Part shown: positions 12,601 through 20,204 of the stretch, one piece after another
How positions within the stretch are numbered: position 1 is the stretch's first letter
Layout of the letters: the number at the start of each line of letters is the position of its first letter
Source of the DNA: Lentinula raphanica
Lineage: Eukaryota > Basidiomycota > Agaricomycetes > Agaricales > Omphalotaceae
Length of the DNA stretch: 64,000 nt
NCBI GenBank assembly: GCA_027919835.1
Contig: JANVFP010000002.1
Location: forward strand, 682,001 to 746,000
Reading direction: 5' to 3'
Position numbers and translations under genes: made by a program
Notes under the pieces: generated by a model
Seen by the model: the letters and a program-made list of their open reading frames with translations, nothing else
Database searches by the model: none
Told to the model about the DNA's origin: nothing

Positions 12601-13079
12601 CACTAAAGGCCCTGGGCAAAGTCACTGATGCATTGAGACTGGAGCACAATATAGTTGAAGTCTCAAAAAGAGTTCTTGGTGAGAAGGATCCTGATACCTT
12701 AGATAGAATTGAAAGCTATGCTGTGACATTAGGGATGCTGGGTAAAGTTAAGGAAGAATTGAAAATGGAAAAGGACTTGCTTGATATATCAAAATCAATC
12801 TTTGATGAAGAAGACCCATGCAACTTGAGGAGAACCATGAATCTAGCAGTGACATTAATGACTTTAGGCAAAGCCAATGAAGCATTTCAACTTGAGCAGG
12901 GTTTACTTGAAAAGTTCAAGAAAGTATATGGAGAAGAACACACAAGCACCTTAATTGCAACTCAGAATGTGGTCACAACATTGAAGAAACTTGGCAGACT
13001 CAATGAGGCATTGGAGTTGCAGCAAGGACTGCTAGAAGTATCAAAAAAAGTCCTTGGAGAAGAGAACCCCAAACATTGA
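9639..13079 (+). CDS. NLR-type STAND NTPase: NB-ARC domain plus TPR array
   Basis: Fungal NLR-like receptor/switch protein of the kind implicated in non-self recognition and programmed cell death; its ligand is unknown. Exons 9639-9720, 9781-9801 (21 nt), 9859-10063 and 10127-13079 give 1086 residues. A short Asn-rich N-terminal segment (FSIHNSQFTM) precedes the NB-ARC domain: GLGGAGKTQ Walker A near 82, WLIIIDNADD Walker B near 150, GNIIITSRN sensor, CFPLALVQAGAYI. From about residue 470 there are 15 near-identical 42-residue TPR units (pattern EAL.L...L..SK.VLGEEHP.TL). A TGA at 13077-13079 cuts the next unit, whose continuation stays open in the -1 frame to 13294, so a one-base loss is likely. 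Base use is unlike its neighbours: AT-rich and almost free of CpG. Confidence 0.88.
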
Positions 13080-13294
13080 TTAGGACTGTGGATCTGATAC
13101 GCACACTGCACAAGATGGGGAAAAGAAGTGAAGCCTCACAACTAGACAAAGAGTTCCGGGCAATTGCCAAAAATGTTCCAATGGAGAAGAGACGTAAGAT
13201 TCCAGGAGCTGGTGCACCTACACCTTCGAGGTTGAAGGCAGGGCAGTTTTTCACAAAGGCCATGTCCCGGATGTTTATGAAGACAACTGGATGA
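13074..13294 (+). pseudogene. Out-of-frame 3' remainder of the NLR gene
   Basis: Directly after the NLR stop, the -1 frame reads LIRTVDLIRTLHKMGKRSEA, which continues the TPR repeat, then a basic tail ending KAMSRMFMKTTG and a stop at 13294. At the joint the repeat expects Pro-Lys-Thr-Leu but one base is missing after cccaaa, giving Pro-Lys-His-stop. There is no splice site to repair it and no slippery heptamer in phase. It is either a true frameshift mutation or a sequencing error. Confidence 0.7.
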
Positions 13295-13630
13295 TATCGG
13301 ATCTTGATTCTTGAAAGTGATTTGAAGCCCGAGTGGTGAACTTCAGAACCGAGGAGGCTGAATGTTTTGATCTAACTCAGCTTCATTAAGTATATTAGCT
13401 GTAACAGAAATTAGGATTAGTACGGAAAATTGATGAAGAATTTGAATTTAGCAATCTACGCACATTGTTCGAGTCTGAATATGTCTGTAAAAGTGAGGAA
13501 AATAATGCTGTATGTCGAATTCGAAGTCCAAACCCACTCCAAGTTCCGTCGGTATAAACTTTTGAATCTGACCATTCTTCGAAACTTCCTCCCGTGGTAA
13601 GCTCACAGCATTCTTTCTTTATCTGTCGCA
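13295..13630. other. Interval between NLR and tetraspanin remnant
   Basis: About 330 bp with no recognised gene. The minus-strand reading frame here does not resemble the tetraspanin beyond about 13631, so the duplicated fragment appears to end there. Confidence 0.5.
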
Positions 13631-13692
13631 AACAGTGGGCCAGATCAGCAAAAGATCTCCTCTTGCAAAATGATATACTAACTTTCGCAACA
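13631..13692 (-). pseudogene. Tetraspanin gene fragment, left part (split by retrotransposon)
   Basis: On the minus strand this stretch aligns with the intact tetraspanin gene just after its CCG loop (about 26580-26640): the shared core CTGATCTGG.CCACT and the preceding GAAAG..GTAT pattern match with scattered substitutions. It continues directly into 24788-25008 once the retrotransposon and one copy of CAACA are removed. It lacks an open frame. Confidence 0.7.
13688..13692. repeat. Target-site duplication, left copy (CAACA)
   Basis: CAACA directly precedes the 5' LTR and recurs directly after the 3' LTR at 24788-24792. Five bases is the usual duplication length for Ty3/Gypsy integrases. Confidence 0.9.
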
Positions 13693-13973
13693 TGTAACCG
13701 GCCCCTATCGCACTTACTTATTTTGTACAATCTATATCTTATCTTGTATACATTATCGGACATTCTCACGATGAACTATACAGTTCATCGCAGTATAAAA
13801 CCCACGGACTATTAGACAATCAGTAGTTCTTTTTCTTGTCAAACTAGTAGCATATCGAGTTAATATAAGACTCGTCGTGTTCATTTTGCGTGAACTAAGA
13901 AACTATCTAAGCTACAAGCTACCTGAAGCCTAACAGCTCCATTTTACCAATAACCATCCCACGGACGGTTACA
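13693..13973 (+). repeat. 5' LTR (281 bp)
   Basis: TG..CA termini within a longer inverted end (TGTAACCG / CGGTTACA). It matches 24507-24787 except for one transition. It carries the element promoter, with TATAAAA at 13794-13800. Confidence 0.96.
13794..13800 (+). promoter_or_regulatory. LTR TATA box
   Basis: TATAAAA inside the 5' LTR, followed by a T-rich stretch typical of a start region, so the U3/R border is probably 25-40 nt downstream. The same box is at 24608-24614 in the 3' LTR. Confidence 0.6.
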
Positions 13974-14028
13974 GTTTTTTGAACATCGAGCAAACAAAAC
14001 TCAGCTATTCAATTATCGAATAGAAAAC

Positions 14029-14379
14029 ATGCCGCCGAAAAGAGACAGCAAAAAGGGTCCCAAGACGGGACCTCTGTTCGAACCCCAAAAGGCTGATCAG
14101 AACCCAGAGATGGGTTCCGCGGCCAATACACTATCGGGTGATAATCCATCGCCGAGTGAAATGGCTTACTCGGGCCAATCGAACCGAGAAAAAGAAGTCT
14201 CGTCAGATGACTTCAACACAGTGTTTGGTGGACAACCACCACCACGACCTCGTTCCCCTACGGAACCTGGTCAAATTCGAGAGACACCAGTTGAGGAGGA
14301 TGACTCCCAACTGAGCTCTACATCAGGAAAAATATTCTCATCTCTAGAGTCCCCAGAGATACCCCCAATTCCTAGGTAG
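14029..14379 (+). CDS. Retrotransposon leader ORF (116 aa), unknown function
   Basis: Opens MPPKRDSKKGPKTG and is basic at the start, then Pro/Ser/acidic and disordered, ending EIPPIPR. No domain recognised. It is in the same frame as Gag (start 14659), but the 280 nt between them contain several in-frame stops, so direct readthrough is unlikely. Its last codons form the left arm of a 57-bp inverted repeat. It could be an N-terminal Gag piece joined by splicing, or a regulatory upstream ORF. I tried a splice at 14376/14534 and the frame does not close. Confidence 0.5.
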   Translation: MPPKRDSKKGPKTGPLFEPQKADQNPEMGSAANTLSGDNPSPSEMAYSGQSNREKEVSSDDFNTVFGGQPPPRPRSPTEPGQIRETPVEEDDSQLSSTSGKIFSSLESPEIPPIPR

Positions 14380-14592
14380 TCTCAGAGCACCTAGAGTATC
14401 TGAGTTCTTTGAGGCTTCTAAAAATTCTCTGGGTGCTTTCAGGTGCTTTCAGATGCTTTCAGATGCTTTCAGGATCTTTCAGGATCTCTAGGATGTTTTT
14501 TGATCTTTAAAAGCTCACAAAAATCTCTGGGCAGCCTAGGAATTGGGGGGTATCTCTGGGGACTCTAGAGATGAAAATATTTTTCCTGATGT
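14320..14592. repeat. 57-bp imperfect inverted repeat in retrotransposon leader
   Basis: Left arm 14320-14376 and right arm 14535-14592 are reverse complements except for one mismatch and one extra G:C. The 158-nt spacer contains a 10-bp tandem array. In the genomic RNA this would form a long hairpin between the leader ORF and Gag. Confidence 0.9.
14433..14492 (+). repeat. Tandem 10-bp repeat (6 units)
   Basis: Units gtgctttcag (twice), atgctttcag (twice), gatctttcag, gatctctagg lie head to tail inside the spacer of the large inverted repeat. Confidence 0.85.
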
Positions 14593-14658
14593 AATGGAAA
14601 TACAGTCCGTAGTTCCCCGCTGGCTGCACAAGCAGCCAGAAAACAATCACTCGCCGCT

Positions 14659-17600
14659 ATGAGTGAAACTGAGCCAGTTATCGCTAGCAACGTAAGCGAT
14701 ACTCATGGTAAGTCTCCCATTAGGACGGGAGTAAATTTCCCCATCGATGTAGATGGTACGACGTCGTTCGTCACGCCGGATAAGAAGAAACAAACGTTAC
14801 TACGTTTGATTGAGTCTCAAGAAGTTGAGGCTCAAGATGTTCTTGACAAAGCGCTCAAGGAAGTTCGGTTTCAACAAGTTGAGAGCATCAACAACCGATT
14901 CCGAGTACTTCGCGACTGGATAGAGCACAATCCCCTCGGCGAAGAGGATACTAACCCAGTCATTTCAGACCGTATCAAACTTGAGTCTAAGACTCAAGAT
15001 AACTTCGAGCGATCCTCCCACATGGGAGGTGATCTTAATATGAACTCGAGTGCTAAGCCGAGCACTCGTCATGTCTATCCCAATGGGAAGACATTCGACG
15101 AAATGGTCAATGACCCACGTTTCGTCGACATTTCCGGTAGTACTCGAAACATCGGAAACCCTCTATCCTGGGAGGATAGAGTGGTCGGACAAATGATGAG
15201 ATCCCATTCGATGAAAGATGGGAAATCTTCAAGTCTCTGGCACGACCAGGGGATTTCCTTCGATAAAGAAGGAAGACCTCACCACCGTGAGGGGTATGAT
15301 GGGGGTAATAAACCTCAATCTAAAACTCAGATGCAAGTCGCATCTGGAGGTCACTATCCAGACGATAGCGATAGTGACGATTCGTCGGACGATTCGTTCG
15401 ACGGATATAGACCACAGGACGAATCAAAAAGGAGTCGTACTCCTTGGTTGGATTCAGACTCTAGCGAGTCCGAAGTGCCACACCCGGATGATTACGGGTA
15501 TGAAGACGAGAAAATATCTCGTAGCCGTAAAGATAAAAAACGGCGAAAGGCTCGCAAGGCGAGGTCCTTATTGAACGCGTTAGCCAATAAAGGTCACGAT
15601 GAATACAACCGTCGTATTCAACAACAGCTTATTGACGGTATCCGACGTCAATTAGATGTCGTACTCCCTCCTCTAGAGGGAGTAAAAAACGTCAAGGTTA
15701 AACAACCTGACGGATGGTCTGGGGGAGGAAATCTCGATGAATTCGAGACCTGGACTAATTCGGTCCTCAACTGGATGGTTGTGAACCGATTGACAGGACC
15801 TGATGGTAACGGTATGCAGGTACTCTGCCTTGAAGGCATGCTGGATGGGGAAGCTAGACAATGGTATCACGACCATGTCATCGGACCCCATCGCTCCAGG
15901 GAGTACTGGAGGACTGAAGAGGTCCTAATTGGACTCTTCAAACGCTTCGTTCAAAGCGAGGTGTATACATACGCAGAGACAAATTGGCGCTCTGCGAAAT
16001 ATGATGCCAAAACTGGCATTCGCGACTACTTCGCGAAACTTAATCGTTTTGCATTACGATTACTGCACATCCCAAGTAAGGATGCGTTTAGATCGAAATT
16101 ACTCGATGGGTTACCCGTTCATCTCATAAATTATCTGAGAGATGAACATGTCATCCCAGAAGTAGCTTCAGTTCGCGAAATCGTGAACTGTATTCGGCGC
16201 AAGGAAGAAGCTGATGCAATGTCAGCTAATACCAAGTTGTTGCACTCCACGCCGAATGCAACCTCTCGGAGCGACAAGAGCGCTCCCGGCGCGAAGGGTA
16301 GCACCCAACGCTTTCGGTTGGTAAAGGTATCCGCCCAAACCAGTAGACCAACCACAAGTTGGTCTAAACCCAACAACGCCTCTGGAAACTATGTCCCGAG
16401 GCATGCTGCCATGTCCACTCCAGCTGAAAAGCCAAAGGACACTGTAGTTCCTAACAAGGAACGAAAGTCCGCCCCAAAATTGTGTTGGGGTTGTGGACAA
16501 GTGGGCCATTTCCACAATGACCCAGCCTGTGAACGTTATGGCAAAGAAAGACTATTTGCCATAAGTGAAGACACCTCGTTGGTCGAAGGGGATGCACCAC
16601 CTGAAGTTGAGGAAGCACAGGTGATGGCGTTGGAGTCCGCTGAACCAACGACAGATACCGCCGTTGAATTGGTGGCAGATTCTGACGGCGAATACGTTCT
16701 AGAGCAGTACGAAGACTACCTCGGAGCGATGTTTCATTCATCGGAATCTGATGACGATGAAGTGACCTCTGCTGGTCGAATGGCTGGAATGACTGCTCAA
16801 TTAGAGCAAGTTCTGGACCACCCCATAGCGGTAGTTGATACTGCTAGAAGGATCGTGTTGAGTGACGGAAATGTCGTCCTCAATGAGGAGGCGGGAGACG
16901 AATCCGACAAGGATATCGTCATGGGCGATCCTGACTCACCTTTGACTTATCCGGAGCTGATTCCATTGACGGAAACAGAACTGGATAGTCAGTTTCCCCA
17001 TTGTTCTTCAGAACAGATGGGTATATTCTTGGAGCGACAGCTACAAGAAGAGTTCACCAATGACAGTGAACTTATGAAGTGGGAGTACATAGATGATGTA
17101 CTCCGACTACACGCTCTGGATGGTCGATCTAGTCAGCCATCTACTATGATGGATGTGGCCTTGCTCCGATCGTCGAGCAAAATTGACCGTCCCATTCGAG
17201 GTAATCCAGACGAACGTCGAATGATGTCCTGTCTGATGAACATCGGAGGTAGCATAGCGCTCCTCATGTTCGACTCTGGGAGTTCGCTAGAAGCTCTCAC
17301 CCCAATGTTTACGCAGGTTGCGAAGCATAAGGTGTTCGAATTGAAACACCAGCACAGTCTCCAATTAGGAACTGTGGGTAGCAGGGCGAAGTTCAACTAT
17401 GGAACTTACGCCGATGTCGTCGTTGGGAACGACAAATATCCCACTTATTGGGATATAATTAATCTCGACCGGTATGATGCTGTGATTGGCACATACTGGA
17501 TGAGAAAACACAATGTTGTGCTTGATTTTAAGAACAACATTATCAACATCAATGGCTGCAAAATAGCCGCCATGACAGCTACTGAAGACGCTGCAGAATT

Positions 17601-17688
17601 CCAGCGTCGTGTAGCGATGCGTCATTCCGAAAGGAATGAGAAGTTGAAGAGGAAGGATAATCCTTCCCCTAAGGAGTCCACTATCTGA
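14659..17688 (+). CDS. gag-pro: Retrotransposon Gag-protease polyprotein (1009 aa)
   Basis: Structural and processing protein of the element. Residues 1-330 are acidic and disordered. A retrotransposon Gag/capsid domain spans about 355-530 (LDEFETWTNSVLNW, then LDGEARQWYHDHV, then YFAKLNRFALRL). A zinc-knuckle-like CWGCGQVGHFHNDPAC follows near 607; its spacing (C-x2-C-x4-H-x6-C, or the second His with x4) departs from canonical CCHC. An aspartic protease with LLMFDSGSS lies near 870, with a C-terminal IGTYWMRKHNVVLDF block. The TGA at 17686-17688 is followed by C, and the same frame continues open into the RT ORF, so Gag-Pro and Pol may be joined by stop readthrough. Confidence 0.93.
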   Translation: MSETEPVIASNVSDTHGKSPIRTGVNFPIDVDGTTSFVTPDKKKQTLLRLIESQEVEAQDVLDKALKEVRFQQVESINNRFRVLRDWIEHNPLGEEDTNPVISDRIKLESKTQDNFERSSHMGGDLNMNSSAKPSTRHVYPNGKTFDEMVNDPRFVDISGSTRNIGNPLSWEDRVVGQMMRSHSMKDGKSSSLWHDQGISFDKEGRPHHREGYDGGNKPQSKTQMQVASGGHYPDDSDSDDSSDDSFDGYRPQDESKRSRTPWLDSDSSESEVPHPDDYGYEDEKISRSRKDKKRRKARKARSLLNALANKGHDEYNRRIQQQLIDGIRRQLDVVLPPLEGVKNVKVKQPDGWSGGGNLDEFETWTNSVLNWMVVNRLTGPDGNGMQVLCLEGMLDGEARQWYHDHVIGPHRSREYWRTEEVLIGLFKRFVQSEVYTYAETNWRSAKYDAKTGIRDYFAKLNRFALRLLHIPSKDAFRSKLLDGLPVHLINYLRDEHVIPEVASVREIVNCIRRKEEADAMSANTKLLHSTPNATSRSDKSAPGAKGSTQRFRLVKVSAQTSRPTTSWSKPNNASGNYVPRHAAMSTPAEKPKDTVVPNKERKSAPKLCWGCGQVGHFHNDPACERYGKERLFAISEDTSLVEGDAPPEVEEAQVMALESAEPTTDTAVELVADSDGEYVLEQYEDYLGAMFHSSESDDDEVTSAGRMAGMTAQLEQVLDHPIAVVDTARRIVLSDGNVVLNEEAGDESDKDIVMGDPDSPLTYPELIPLTETELDSQFPHCSSEQMGIFLERQLQEEFTNDSELMKWEYIDDVLRLHALDGRSSQPSTMMDVALLRSSSKIDRPIRGNPDERRMMSCLMNIGGSIALLMFDSGSSLEALTPMFTQVAKHKVFELKHQHSLQLGTVGSRAKFNYGTYADVVVGNDKYPTYWDIINLDRYDAVIGTYWMRKHNVVLDFKNNIININGCKIAAMTATEDAAEFQRRVAMRHSERNEKLKRKDNPSPKESTI

Positions 17689-17721
17689 CTCCGGGCACTC
17701 CGGGAGGAGAACGAGAGGAAC

Positions 17722-20196
17722 ATGAGTACTAAGCCCTCTCGACCGACCACTACCATAGAAGAAGTGGTAGACGATTCGGATATCCGAAACGAACTCGCCC
17801 GCATAAAGCGTGCGTTGCCCACTGATTCACCGGTGGTGATTCGTCTGGCTGATCCAGACGAAAATGTCGATCTCCGTCCAGAGTTATTGGACGATTGCGT
17901 GGAATATGTGCAAGAATTCTCGCGCAGATTTGATGCTAGGTATGAGAAGCATCAAATGGGGGAGGGAAACCCCGAGCCCATTCAAAAATCAATTGACCCA
18001 GAATTAGATTTGGGATCATTATCTGAGGACTCCAATGTCGGCAGCGACGAGGAGTATGAGATTATGGAATACACCCATAAACTCAAACCAACTGACAGAC
18101 TATGCATCATACATAGCAACCGTCAACAACGACAAATCCCTACGACCAATAATCGTAAGGGATTACACAAGAAACGTCGAACTGGTCAACTTGCCAGAAG
18201 ACGTAGAGAGTTCCGAGCTAAAGAAGCGGAACTGACGTATCTTCCAGTCGAAGAAATTGAACTGGAAGATAACCGTGAGGTACTAAAGTCCCTCAAGTCT
18301 ACCGATGGAGACTACTCTGAAGCAGACATCCCACGACTACGTGAAGGATGGCTAGAGCGGAACAAAGACATGCTACAGGGAGTCCCAGAAACACTCCCTC
18401 CACTATGGGAGATCAATCATCGTATACCGCTGATTGACGAAAACAAAAGGTATAGTTATTATATGCCTCGGTGTCCGGATAGTCTCAAAGTCGACTTATC
18501 TGAGAAGCTCGAGAGATACACTCGGGCTCAATGGTGGATCCACGCAACGGCTCCCCAAGCAGCTCCCATGCTGTGCATTCCCAAGAAGAATGGGAAATTG
18601 CGTACCATTGTCGATTATCGACAACGGAACGAAAATACAGTGAAGGATGTCACTCCGTTCCCTGATCAAGACCATATTCGGTCTGATGTAGCACGACACA
18701 AGTATCGATCCAAGATCGATATGTCGGATGCGTATGAGCAAATACGCAACGAGGTACGAGATGTACCCAAAACTGCATTTGCTACCATTTATGGTACATA
18801 TGTCAGTCAAGTCATGATGCAAGGAGATTGCAACGCCCCGGCGACATTCCAACGCATCATGACTAGGACCTTCCAGGACCTAATCGGACGATGTGTCCAC
18901 GTATACCTAGACGATATTTTTGTCTTCAGCGATTCCATAGCGGATCACGAGAAACACCTAAGCATGGTGTTTGAACGACTTCGTAAACAGAAGTTCTACC
19001 TCAAGGCAGACAAATGCGAATTGTACGCAAAGGAGGTAGACTGTCTTGGCCACATGATAGATGACCAAGGTATCCACGCAGACATGGACAAAATGGCGAA
19101 AATTCGTGAATGGAGAACGCCAAGAAATTTCAACGATGTCCAGAAATTTTTAGGACTCGTACAATATTTGGCAAGTTTCATGCCAACGGTAGCAGTGTAC
19201 ACCAGCCCTCTGTCGCTGATGTGTAGGAACAACGTTCCATTCGTGTGGCTTCCGTTCCACGAAACCTGTTTCCAAAATATCAAACGCCTCGCTACGTCTG
19301 ATAAAGTACCGGTGCTTAAACCGATTGACCCTAGGACTGGAGTACCTATATGGGTCATATGCGATGCCTCAGTAAGCGGCATCGGGGCATACTACGGTCA
19401 AGGTCCTACCTGGAAGGACTGTAGGCCCGCTGGATTCATGTCCAAAAAGTTCACTGCAGCGCAGATGAACTATCGAGTATTTGAGCAAGAAACGCTCGCC
19501 ATACTGGAGGCGTTACTCAAATGGTCGGACAAATTGATGGGATATCGCATCCACATCGTTACCGACCACGAAGCGTTGACTTTCTTTAAGTCACAACGGC
19601 ACTTGAGCAGCCGACAAACTCGATGGATGGAATATCTATCGAGGTATGACTTTGATATTCGATATATCAAAGGCTCAACTAATAAAATCGCCGATGCATT
19701 ATCGCGATATTATGAGTCTGACCTTCCTGGAGAGACTCATCCGGCTAATGAATATGTCAATGCCGACGTCCAACTCGACAAAGATATGGACGATCTCCCT
19801 AACCCGAGGATAGACGAGGTTAAAGGAGCTCGACTAGCTGCTCTTCGGGAGGACGAAGAGCAACGAGACATCGAGGCTAAACTCCTTGATGAAAACAAAG
19901 AAAAGGTCGAGACTGATCCCAATACAGATCAGGAACAGTACAACCCCACTGTACTCGAATCACGACAAAGAGGTCCTAAACTTCTTCCTACGTCGTTAAT
20001 CGAATCGAACTTCGAGAATGAAGTTCGTACACTATCGTTGCAAGACGCTCTGCTCCAGAAAATACTGGAACACCCTAATGATCACAAAGGATTCCAGGTG
20101 ATCGATGGAATCGTATACTCCACTAATCGCAATGGAGAAGATGTGATTTGCATTCCCGCCAGTAAAACTACCTCGGGAAAATCCTTCGAGGACTAG
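17722..20196 (+). CDS. pol: Retrotransposon reverse transcriptase-RNase H (824 aa)
   Basis: Copies element RNA into DNA. The ATG at 17722 is in the same frame as Gag-Pro, 33 nt past its stop. RT blocks: PMLCIPKKNGKLRTIVDYR, KIDMSDAYEQIR, then HVYLDDIFVFS with the catalytic YLDD near 395, and LGHMIDDQGI. RNase H follows: VICDASVSGIGAYYG near 545, QETLAILEALLKW, IVTDHEAL, NKIADALSR, so all four acidic residues are present. A charged linker with D/E-rich stretches precedes the stop. The frame ends in the loop of a perfect hairpin just after a GGGAAAA heptamer, and integrase lies in the -1 frame. Confidence 0.95.
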   Translation: MSTKPSRPTTTIEEVVDDSDIRNELARIKRALPTDSPVVIRLADPDENVDLRPELLDDCVEYVQEFSRRFDARYEKHQMGEGNPEPIQKSIDPELDLGSLSEDSNVGSDEEYEIMEYTHKLKPTDRLCIIHSNRQQRQIPTTNNRKGLHKKRRTGQLARRRREFRAKEAELTYLPVEEIELEDNREVLKSLKSTDGDYSEADIPRLREGWLERNKDMLQGVPETLPPLWEINHRIPLIDENKRYSYYMPRCPDSLKVDLSEKLERYTRAQWWIHATAPQAAPMLCIPKKNGKLRTIVDYRQRNENTVKDVTPFPDQDHIRSDVARHKYRSKIDMSDAYEQIRNEVRDVPKTAFATIYGTYVSQVMMQGDCNAPATFQRIMTRTFQDLIGRCVHVYLDDIFVFSDSIADHEKHLSMVFERLRKQKFYLKADKCELYAKEVDCLGHMIDDQGIHADMDKMAKIREWRTPRNFNDVQKFLGLVQYLASFMPTVAVYTSPLSLMCRNNVPFVWLPFHETCFQNIKRLATSDKVPVLKPIDPRTGVPIWVICDASVSGIGAYYGQGPTWKDCRPAGFMSKKFTAAQMNYRVFEQETLAILEALLKWSDKLMGYRIHIVTDHEALTFFKSQRHLSSRQTRWMEYLSRYDFDIRYIKGSTNKIADALSRYYESDLPGETHPANEYVNADVQLDKDMDDLPNPRIDEVKGARLAALREDEEQRDIEAKLLDENKEKVETDPNTDQEQYNPTVLESRQRGPKLLPTSLIESNFENEVRTLSLQDALLQKILEHPNDHKGFQVIDGIVYSTNRNGEDVICIPASKTTSGKSFED

Positions 20197-20204
20197 TCCT
20201 CGAA
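20175..20204 (+). promoter_or_regulatory. Candidate programmed -1 frameshift signal (slippery site plus hairpin)
   Basis: G-GGA-AAA at 20175-20181 is in the correct phase of the RT frame (X-XXY-YYZ). After a 3-nt spacer, 20185-20204 is a perfect palindrome able to fold as 8-bp arms TTCGAGGA/TCCTCGAA with a CTAG loop that includes the RT stop. The -1 product reads on as KILRGLVLEQAHEVVGHF into integrase. The spacer is shorter than the usual 5-9 nt, so the lowest pairs may need to open. Confidence 0.7.

Noticed and set aside
13060..13085. Programmed frameshift in the NLR rather than mutation
   Set aside because: No heptamer fits X-XXY-YYZ in the reading phase and no downstream hairpin is visible.
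14376..14534. Intron joining the leader ORF to Gag (GTAGTC donor, CTCAC branch-like site, GGGCAG acceptor)
   Set aside because: The splice sites look plausible, but the joined frame meets a stop within the right arm of the inverted repeat, so it does not give a Gag fusion.
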